A DNA stretch of 5,426 bases. Source: an uncultured Atopobiaceae bacterium. GTDB lineage: Bacteria > Actinomycetota > Coriobacteriia > Coriobacteriales > Atopobiaceae. The stretch lies in assembly GCA_947581665.1 (NCBI GenBank), contig CANPVI010000113.1, positions 1-5,426 of the forward strand. The letters run 5' to 3'. Below the pieces are notes generated by a model. It had not been told where the DNA came from, made no database searches, and was given only the letters and a program-made list of their open reading frames with translations. The stretch's first letter is position 1. Each line of letters opens with the position of its first letter. The translations under genes and the position numbers were made by a program. Below, piece by piece: positions 1-3,797 of the stretch.

Positions 1-311
1 TAGTGCGGGATCACGGCGCAGAAGCTCCGGCAGCTGCCGCGCTTGGCGGCGTCGCAGGCGATGAGGAGCTCCATGAACATGTCGTTCACGTTCTGGCCCA
101 CGATTGACTGGACGAAGAAGACGTCCGTGCCGCGCACCGTCTGGTCGTAGCGCGCGTAGATCTCGCCGTTGGCGAAGGTCTCGAGCGCGAGGCCCGAGAG
201 GTCGACGCCGAGTGCGGTGGCGATGCGCTGGGCGAGCACGGGGTTCGAGCGACCGCTGAAGAGTTGGAAGCGCTTCTCCATGGTCTTTGGGCTGTTGAGA
301 TCGCGGTTCAT
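1..311 (-). CDS. prs: Ribose-phosphate pyrophosphokinase (PRPP synthase), N-terminal part, cut by window edge
   Basis: This enzyme transfers pyrophosphate from ATP to ribose 5-phosphate, giving PRPP for purine, pyrimidine, histidine, tryptophan and NAD synthesis in the cytoplasm. About 103 codons are visible and the C-terminal two thirds lie beyond base 1. Residues 14-21 (RFQLFSGR) followed by SNPVLAQRIA match the family N-terminus. The FANGEIYARY segment is the actinobacterial form of the F-x-[DN]-G-E motif. VRGTDVFFVQS, NDMFMELLIACDAAKR and the final VIPHY continue the family pattern, with GYARQD expected next. I chose the ATG at 311 because AAAGG lies 11 bases upstream; an in-frame ATG at 281 has no ribosome binding site but would give a length closer to many homologues. 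The gene begins 40 bases after the glmU stop with no terminator between them, so co-transcription with glmU is likely, an order common in Gram-positive bacteria. Confidence 0.95.
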   Translation of the reverse strand, partial: MNRDLNSPKTMEKRFQLFSGRSNPVLAQRIATALGVDLSGLALETFANGEIYARYDQTVRGTDVFFVQSIVGQNVNDMFMELLIACDAAKRGSCRSFCAVIPH

Positions 312-351
312 GGGCTCTTTCGCCTTTCTCAAGGGGGAGGAATGGGCGCGA

Positions 352-1740
352 CTAGGCGCCTTGTGCGCGTCGCGCGGCGCGCTTGGCCGCGTAGCCCTCG
401 ATGATTCGCTCGTCGGTGCGCTCGATCGCGAGCGCGCCTGCGGGCACGTCCTTCGTGATGCAGCTCGCAGCGCCCGTGATGGCACCGTCGCCGATGGAGA
501 CCGGCGCCACCATCATGGTGTCGGAGCCGATGAAGACGTCGTTGCCGATGGTCGTGCGGTGCTTCTTCGCACCGTCGTAGTTGCAGGTGACGGACGCCGC
601 GCCGATGTTCACGCCCGATCCCATCGTCGTGTCGCCGATGTAGGAGAGGTGCGGCACCTTCGAGCCCTCCCCGATGGTCGAGTTCTTGATCTCCACCGAG
701 GTGCCCACGTGCGCGCCGGGCATGAGGTGCGTGCCGGGGCGCAGGTAGGCGCGCGGACCGCAAGTCACGCCGTCTTCGATGACGCTCTCGAGGGCGACCG
801 TCTCCTCGAGGCGGCAGCCGTCTCCCACGGTCACGTCGGTGAGGCGCGTGTTCGGGCCGATGACGTTGGCCTTGCCGATCGTCGTCTTTCCGAAGAGGAA
901 GGTGAGCGGCCAGAGCTCGCTGTCCTGGCCCACCTTGACGTCGGGGCCCACCCACACGAGGTCCGGATCGAGCATGGTCACGCCGCTTGCCATGAGGCGC
1001 TCGTTGATGCGCCACTGCATGGCCTTCGTGGCCTCCGCGAGCTGCGTGCGCGAGTTCACGCCGAGCATCTCGTCGGGATCGGCCACGTGCACGCGACCCA
1101 CCTCGAGGCCCTCCGCGCGCATGAGCGCCACCATGTCGGTGAGGTAGTACTCGCCCTGCGCGTTCGCGTTTCCGATGGACCCCACGAGCCGCGCGAGCGT
1201 GGCGCCATCGAAGGCGTAGACGCCGCTGTTGCACTCGGTGAGCGCCGCGCGCTGCTCGAGCGTGGCGTCGGCGTGCTCGATGATCGCGAGGATGTGGTCG
1301 ACCTCGTCGAGGACGATCCTGCCGTAGCCCGTGGGGTCGGCGGGCGTCATCGTGAGCACCGCTCCGGGGAGGCCGTGCTCCGTGACCTCGCTCGCGAGCT
1401 CGTCGATGGTCTCGGCGCGCACGAGCGGCGTGTCGCCGTAGAGCACGACCACGCAGCCGTCGTCGATGCCGGTGGCCTCGAGCGCCACGCGCACGGCGTG
1501 GCCGGTGCCAAGGCGCTCCGTTTGCTCCACCACCTCGGCCCCAAGGTCATCGCAGATGGCGGCCACCTCGCCCCTGCCCGCGCCGACCACGCACACGATG
1601 CGATCGGCGCCGGCCGCGCGAGCGGCTTCGATGGGCCAGGCTACCAGCGGTTTTCCAAGGAGGGGGTGGACGGTCTTCGAATGGGCGGACTTCATACGCG
1701 TGCCCTCGCCGGCAGCGAGGACGAGTGCGGTAAAGGCCAT
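352..1740 (-). CDS. glmU: Bifunctional GlmU: GlcNAc-1-phosphate uridyltransferase / glucosamine-1-phosphate acetyltransferase
   Basis: GlmU acetylates glucosamine 1-phosphate with acetyl-CoA and then joins the product to UTP, making UDP-GlcNAc for peptidoglycan and other glycans. The protein has 462 residues, normal for the family. The N-terminal nucleotidyltransferase domain shows LAAGEGTRM at 8-16, QTERLGTGHA at 73-82, YGDTPL at 101-106, GYGRI at 138-142, GEYYLTD at 196-202 and GVN at 227-229. The C-terminal half is a left-handed beta-helix of hexapeptide repeats with RPGTHL at 334-339, VEIKNS at 349-354, HLSYIGD at 364-370 (His364 corresponds to the catalytic His363 of E. coli) and CNYDG at 386-390. 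The usual GNFVE reads GTSVE, a small departure. The ATG at 1740 was chosen because AAAGGGG (1749-1755 on this strand) lies 8 bases upstream; an in-frame ATG at 1770 would add 10 residues before the family start. Both active sites look intact. Confidence 0.98.
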   Translation of the reverse strand: MAFTALVLAAGEGTRMKSAHSKTVHPLLGKPLVAWPIEAARAAGADRIVCVVGAGRGEVAAICDDLGAEVVEQTERLGTGHAVRVALEATGIDDGCVVVLYGDTPLVRAETIDELASEVTEHGLPGAVLTMTPADPTGYGRIVLDEVDHILAIIEHADATLEQRAALTECNSGVYAFDGATLARLVGSIGNANAQGEYYLTDMVALMRAEGLEVGRVHVADPDEMLGVNSRTQLAEATKAMQWRINERLMASGVTMLDPDLVWVGPDVKVGQDSELWPLTFLFGKTTIGKANVIGPNTRLTDVTVGDGCRLEETVALESVIEDGVTCGPRAYLRPGTHLMPGAHVGTSVEIKNSTIGEGSKVPHLSYIGDTTMGSGVNIGAASVTCNYDGAKKHRTTIGNDVFIGSDTMMVAPVSIGDGAITGAASCITKDVPAGALAIERTDERIIEGYAAKRAARRAQGA

Positions 1741-1883
1741 GGAGGAGACCCCTTTCGCGCGGTGTGGCACCGACGCAGATGGCTATGTGCGCGTCCGCGA
1801 AGAGGTCCGCGGCTTCACCCTCCCATGGTAGCGCAGGGCCCTCCACCGCGCCCACACATGCGGGGCAGGCGGCGGGTTCACTT

Positions 1884-1892
1884 TGCTACACT
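1884..1892 (+). promoter_or_regulatory. Extended -10 promoter of tRNA-Gln
   Basis: TGCTACACT has the extended -10 TG followed by TACACT (four of six bases of TATAAT). It would start transcription at about 1899-1900, a few bases before the mature tRNA end at 1905. No good -35 box is visible at the usual spacing. It sits at the right-hand end of the 164-bp region separating glmU (leftward) from the tRNA (rightward). I found no convincing promoter for glmU in that region. Confidence 0.5.
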
Positions 1893-1904
1893 TGGCCTTT
1901 GATT

Positions 1905-1979
1905 TGGGGCTTCGTCCAATGGCTAGGACTCTGGTTTTTGGTGCCAGCTATGGGGGTTCGAATCCCTCAGCCCCAGCCA
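1905..1979 (+). tRNA. tRNA-Gln (anticodon UUG)
   Basis: A complete 75-base cloverleaf folds by hand. The acceptor stem TGGGGCT / AGCCCCA pairs perfectly over 7 bp. The D arm is GTCC / GGAC. The anticodon stem CTGGT / GCCAG (with one U-G pair) closes the loop TTTTGGT, placing TTG at 1938-1940 as the anticodon. The T arm is GGGGG / CCCTC around TTCGAAT, followed by discriminator G and an encoded CCA. The U1-A72 pair and G73 discriminator are the known identity features of bacterial tRNA-Gln, agreeing with the anticodon. UUG reads CAA directly and CAG by wobble. The gene stands alone between glmU and the methionine locus. Confidence 0.97.
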
Positions 1980-2034
1980 TTTTCCCCGTTTTAGCCGTCC
2001 TCTCATTCAAACCCGCCCGTTTTCGACCCCTGAG

Positions 2035-2056
2035 CTCGCGTTTTGTTGAACGCGAG
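2035..2056 (+). terminator. Hairpin downstream of tRNA-Gln, possible weak terminator
   Basis: CTCGCGTT pairs with AACGCGAG over 8 bp around a 6-base loop. The sequence that follows (GCTTTCGTGG) lacks a proper T run, so termination by this hairpin alone is doubtful. It is the only candidate between the tRNA 3' end and the next promoter at 2084. T-rich patches also follow the CCA end directly (1980-1992). Confidence 0.3.
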
Positions 2057-2083
2057 GCTTTCGTGGAATCCCCGTTCCTGACG

Positions 2084-2112
2084 GTGGCACTCGCGCGAGC
2101 GGGTAGTATAAG
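2084..2112 (+). promoter_or_regulatory. Promoter of the ArsR-family regulator
   Basis: The -35 box GTGGCA (2084-2089, four of six matches to TTGACA) and -10 box TATAAG (2107-2112) are separated by exactly 17 bases. Transcription would start at about 2118-2120. That is 2-4 bases before an ATG at 2122 and about 18 before the ATG at 2137. The spacer contains the perfect 10-bp palindrome CTCGCGCGAG (2090-2099). Confidence 0.6.
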
Positions 2113-2119
2113 ATATACC
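2102..2119 (+). promoter_or_regulatory. Imperfect AT-rich dyad over the -10 box, candidate ArsR autoregulatory operator
   Basis: GGTAGTATAAGATATACC is a near-palindrome: TATA-AGA-TATA flanked by GG and CC, with one extra base in the left arm. It covers the -10 box of the regulator's own promoter. ArsR-family repressors typically bind AT-rich dyads overlapping the promoter they control, so autoregulation is a reasonable inference. No second copy is seen near the metQ copy 2 promoter at 3528-3556. Confidence 0.4.
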
Positions 2120-2136
2120 AAATGAGAGGAGGAGGT

Positions 2137-2520
2137 ATGAGATCTGCGGACATCCCCACCCTCCTCAAGGCGCTCAGCAATGAGAATCGCATCGAGATCG
2201 TCAAGATCATCGCGAAGTCGCCGGGCATCACGGCGAACAAGCTGCTGAAGACGCTCCACGTGGCGCAATCCACGCTCTCCCATCACATGCACATCCTCGT
2301 CGACGCGGGCATCGTGACGGCCATCCACGAGGGCAAATGGTCGCACTACTCCGTGAGTCCCGAGGCGCTCGACACGCTCGATCGCTTCGTGAACGGGTTG
2401 CGCGCCGACCGTTCCCAGCGCGCGCGCCGCCTGCGCATGCTCATGGACTTGAAGCACGATCCGCAGATGACGGCGAAGATGCGCGATTCCATCGACAAGA
2501 TCCTGCGTACCCTCGGCTGA
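2137..2520 (+). CDS. ArsR-family winged-helix transcriptional regulator
   Basis: This is a 127-residue DNA-binding protein made almost entirely of one winged helix-turn-helix domain (residues 7-75). The opening LLKALSNENRIEIVKII is the family's first helices. AQSTLSHHMHIL (43-54) is the recognition helix with the typical S-T-L-S-H-H pattern, and the wing is at 62-73 (AIHEGKWSHYSV). A basic segment (DRSQRARRLR, 91-100) and a short C-terminal helix follow. There is no cysteine, so the Cys-based metal sites of ArsR/SmtB are absent. Histidines at 41, 49, 50, 52, 64, 70 and 107 leave other ligands possible. It lies 52 bases before a metQ-like gene in the same direction, which suggests control of methionine or related uptake; ArsR-family SahR, which senses S-adenosylhomocysteine, is a precedent in Proteobacteria. 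The start is uncertain: ATG 2137 has AGGAGG 4 bases upstream (2127-2132), while in-frame ATG 2122 has no ribosome binding site but would be almost leaderless. The ligand is unknown. Confidence 0.88.
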   Translation: MRSADIPTLLKALSNENRIEIVKIIAKSPGITANKLLKTLHVAQSTLSHHMHILVDAGIVTAIHEGKWSHYSVSPEALDTLDRFVNGLRADRSQRARRLRMLMDLKHDPQMTAKMRDSIDKILRTLG

Positions 2521-2540
2521 GCTCGCTCGCTGCTTTCCCC

Positions 2541-2546
2541 TAGACT
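2541..2546 (+). promoter_or_regulatory. Possible -10 box before metQ copy 1
   Basis: TAGACT resembles an actinobacterial -10 box and would start transcription about 20 bases before the gene. The bases 17-18 upstream match a -35 box at only three of six positions, within the end of the regulator gene. Read-through from the regulator promoter is the simpler source of transcription. Confidence 0.22.
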
Positions 2547-2572
2547 GGGCGATACGCCATGAGGGGAGGACC

Positions 2573-3415
2573 ATGCTGCCCAGTCGAAGGGATGCGCTGA
2601 TCTTAGCGGGGGCCTTCGCGCTCGCCCTCCTCCCGGGCTGCGAGGCACCCAGCGCGCCCGAGGAAAGCGAGACCAGCATCACGGTCGGCGCGTCCCACAC
2701 TCCCCACGCCCTCATCCTGGACGGGCCCGTGCGCTCGCTTCTCGAGGCCGAGGGCTACCACCTGGACATCGTGGAGTACGAGAACTATGACGAGCCCGAC
2801 GCCGCGCTCGTGGAGGGCGAGCTCGACGCCACGTTCTACGAGCACCGCCCCTTCCTCGACGCTTGGACGGCCGCGCACGGGGCGAGCCTCGAGGCCCTCG
2901 TGTCCGTACACTACGAGCCCCTCGGCGTCTACTCCGAGCGCCTTGATTCCATGGCCGGGGTGGAGAAGGGCGCGACGGTGGCCATTCCCTCAGACCCCGC
3001 GAACCGCGCCCGTGCGCTCTTGCTCCTCGAACAGGAGCGCCTGATCACGCTCTCGGACGACGCGAGCACCGACGCGATCCCGGCGAACATCGTCGAGAAC
3101 CGCCTCGGCATCAAGCTCGTGGAGGTGGCGGCCGAGGAATTGCCCGACCAGCTCGGCGAGGTGGAGCTCGTGGTGATGCCGGGCAACGTGGCCATGGAAA
3201 ACGGCCACTCGCTCACGGACGCGCTCGCCCAGGAACCGGTGGGCTCGCTCCTCTCGGACACCTACGCGAACCTCCTCGTGGTGCGCGCGGGCGAGGGGGA
3301 CAATCCCAAGCTCCAGGCCCTCGCGAGGGCCCTCAACTCCCAAGAGGTCCACGACTATATCGAGCAATCCTTCGGCAACAACATCGTCCCCGTCTTCGAC
3401 CCCATCGAGGAATGA
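2573..3415 (+). CDS. MetQ/NlpA-family substrate-binding lipoprotein, divergent copy 1
   Basis: This is a 280-residue extracytoplasmic binding protein for a MetNI-type ABC importer, anchored by lipid on Cys23. The signal peptide has a twin arginine (SRRDALIL, 4-11), a hydrophobic core and the lipobox LPGC (20-23). The mature part follows the MetQ pattern: ITVGASHTPHALIL (36-49), YEPLGVYS (114-121), VAIPSDPANRARALLLLE (136-153), and YANLLVV (231-237) whose Asn233 matches the ligand-contacting Asn229 of E. coli MetQ. Two normally conserved segments differ. The usual QH-x-PYL reads EHRPFL (90-95), and the N-x-NYA segment reads MPGNVAM (202-208). Copy 2 keeps the usual residues at both, so copy 1 may bind a different methionine derivative; that is inference. 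GAGGGGAGG (2561-2569) precedes the ATG. It is probably co-transcribed with the ArsR gene 52 bases upstream, and a 33-bp inverted repeat follows its stop directly. Confidence 0.9.
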   Translation: MLPSRRDALILAGAFALALLPGCEAPSAPEESETSITVGASHTPHALILDGPVRSLLEAEGYHLDIVEYENYDEPDAALVEGELDATFYEHRPFLDAWTAAHGASLEALVSVHYEPLGVYSERLDSMAGVEKGATVAIPSDPANRARALLLLEQERLITLSDDASTDAIPANIVENRLGIKLVEVAAEELPDQLGEVELVVMPGNVAMENGHSLTDALAQEPVGSLLSDTYANLLVVRAGEGDNPKLQALARALNSQEVHDYIEQSFGNNIVPVFDPIEE

Positions 3416-3416
3416 T

Positions 3417-3487
3417 TTACGCCGCACGCCCCCGCTTGGCCCCGTTTTGTTATGCAAAACGGGGCCAAGCGGGGGCGTGCGGCGTAA
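3417..3487. repeat. Perfect 33-bp inverted repeat with 5-base spacer, directly after metQ copy 1
   Basis: Bases 3417-3449 and 3455-3487 are exact reverse complements, separated by TTATG. The left arm begins TTACGCCGCACG and ends GGCCCCGTTTTG. The arm starts 2 bases after the TGA of metQ copy 1. As RNA it would form a very stable 33-bp hairpin. It is not a classic intrinsic terminator: the T run (GTTTT) is next to the loop, and AAGTGAACAG follows the right arm on the plus strand. It could be a U-less terminator, an mRNA 3'-end protector against exonucleases, or a dispersed palindromic element. Its position separates the ArsR/metQ copy 1 unit from the metQ copy 2 unit. Confidence 0.95.
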
Positions 3488-3527
3488 GTGAACAGTGCCA
3501 GCGTCTCGCAGCGTCGAGCCTGAGGAT

Positions 3528-3556
3528 TTGACGATTTTATGAATTGGGTTTAGTGT
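3528..3556 (+). promoter_or_regulatory. Promoter of the metQ copy 2 - metN unit
   Basis: The -35 box TTGACG (3528-3533) matches five of six consensus bases, and the -10 box TAGTGT (3551-3556) lies 17 bases downstream. The spacer is notably AT-rich for this window. Transcription would begin near 3563, giving a leader of about 235 bases before the metQ copy 2 start codon. The -10 box is weak at its centre. Confidence 0.6.
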
Positions 3557-3582
3557 TTCCCGCGTCGTTTTCCCGCGAACCG

Positions 3583-3590
3583 AAGGAGGT
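3583..3590 (+). promoter_or_regulatory. Perfect Shine-Dalgarno of the leader peptide, inside an attenuator arm
   Basis: AAGGAGGT is fully complementary to the 16S rRNA tail and ends 8 bases before the leader ATG at 3599. It is stronger than the binding sites of the structural genes here. Its last five bases (3586-3590) belong to the arm 3586-3594 that can pair with 3636-3644, so folding would hide this site. Confidence 0.85.
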
Positions 3591-3598
3591 GCCCCGCC

Positions 3599-3670
3599 AT
3601 GACCATGGCAATGTCCATGCACATGCCGAGCTCCCGGGCACCTCGTTTGGCGCGCGTGTTCGCCGCGTGA
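3599..3670 (+). CDS. Methionine-rich leader peptide (23 aa)
   Basis: This short ORF begins MTMAMSMHM, continues PSSRAPRLARVFAA and stops at TGA (3668-3670). Methionine occupies residues 1, 3, 5, 7 and 9, five of the first nine, against an expected 2-3 percent in proteins. A perfect AAGGAGGT sits 8 bases upstream. The second half uses codons unusual for this GC-rich window (CCT, CGT, TTG), as expected if the bases are held by RNA pairing rather than by protein function. The ORF lies between a promoter and an intrinsic terminator upstream of methionine transport genes. Its role is probably to report the supply of charged tRNA-Met to the ribosome, with the peptide itself having no job. All five ATGs are in one frame, so internal initiation would reach the same stop. 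Confidence 0.85.
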   Translation: MTMAMSMHMPSSRAPRLARVFAA

Positions 3671-3707
3671 TTTTTGGCGAAACCCTCCTCCAAGCGTCGT
3701 GTTCGGG

Positions 3708-3733
3708 AGCTGCCTTTGCGGGGCAGCTTTTTT
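3708..3733 (+). terminator. Intrinsic terminator (attenuator) before metQ copy 2
   Basis: AGCTGCC (3708-3714) and GGCAGCT (3722-3728) form a perfect 7-bp stem around TTTGCGG, and a run of six T (3728-3733) begins at the stem's last base. Three G residues before the stem could extend it through G-U pairs. It lies 38 bases after the leader stop codon and 64 bases before the metQ copy 2 start, so it can only act on transcripts heading into metQ-metN. Termination would release an RNA of about 170 bases. Confidence 0.9.
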
Positions 3734-3785
3734 CTGCTGTTCCTCCCCCTTCATTCACCCCGCGCCCGTGCGCACCCATGACCAT

Positions 3786-3790
3786 AGGAG
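3786..3790 (+). promoter_or_regulatory. Ribosome binding site of metQ copy 2
   Basis: AGGAG lies 7 bases before the ATG at 3798 and decides this start. Longer in-frame extensions upstream run back through the terminator and have no binding site. The stretch between terminator and gene (3734-3780) is C-rich and G-poor, hence probably unstructured, with no other motif I could name. Confidence 0.8.
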
Positions 3791-3797
3791 AGACACC

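Larger units (their letters stand above)
3586..3733 (+). promoter_or_regulatory. Candidate methionine-responsive leader-peptide attenuator (arms 1:2, 2:3, 3:4)
   Basis: Four arms can be read directly. Arm 1, GAGGTGCCC (3586-3594), pairs perfectly with GGGCACCTC (3636-3644). Arm 2, AGCTCCCGGGCAC (3629-3641), pairs with GTGTTCGGGAGCT (3699-3711) over 13 bp, two of them G-U. Arm 3 continues into the 5' half of the terminator stem (3708-3714), which pairs with arm 4 (3722-3728). Thus 1:2 plus 3:4 gives termination, while 2:3 excludes both. A small hairpin TTCGCC / GGCGAA (3659-3664 with 3676-3681) carries the leader stop codon in its loop. The Met codons (3599-3625) lie between arm 1 and arm 2. 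A ribosome stalled there for lack of charged tRNA-Met would cover arm 1 and leave arm 2 free to pair with arm 3, allowing read-through into metQ and metN. The pairings are seen; the regulation is inferred from trp/his-type attenuators. Confidence 0.82.

Noticed and set aside
1547..1855. Minus-strand frame overlapping the glmU start
   Set aside because: It overlaps the first third of the glmU nucleotidyltransferase domain in another frame and has no recognisable motif.
169..1902. A long open frame on the plus strand (577 codons) opposite glmU
   Set aside because: It lies antisense to a clear glmU and partly prs. Its translation is low-complexity, rich in Arg, His, Ala and Val, as expected for a shadow frame in GC-rich DNA, and it runs into the tRNA promoter.
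1741..1904. Functional link between tRNA-Gln and the divergent glmU through glutamine-derived amino sugar
   Set aside because: Glutamine feeds GlmS, not GlmU, and neighbouring housekeeping genes are often unrelated. Nothing in the intergenic sequence shows shared control.
3417..3487. The long inverted repeat as terminal repeats of an insertion sequence
   Set aside because: Only 5 bases lie between the arms, no transposase fragment is nearby and no flanking target duplication is evident, so it is a hairpin and not an element with cargo.
2796..3754. Minus-strand open frames opposite the metQ genes
   Set aside because: They are antisense shadows with His/Arg/Val/Glu-rich translations and no ribosome binding sites, and some cross the inverted repeat.
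3557..3797. SAM riboswitch or Met T-box as the leader element
   Set aside because: I see neither a T-box TGGNACCGCG-like sequence nor a recognisable SAM-I/IV core. The short ORF and alternative arms account for the leader. A covariance-model search would settle it.
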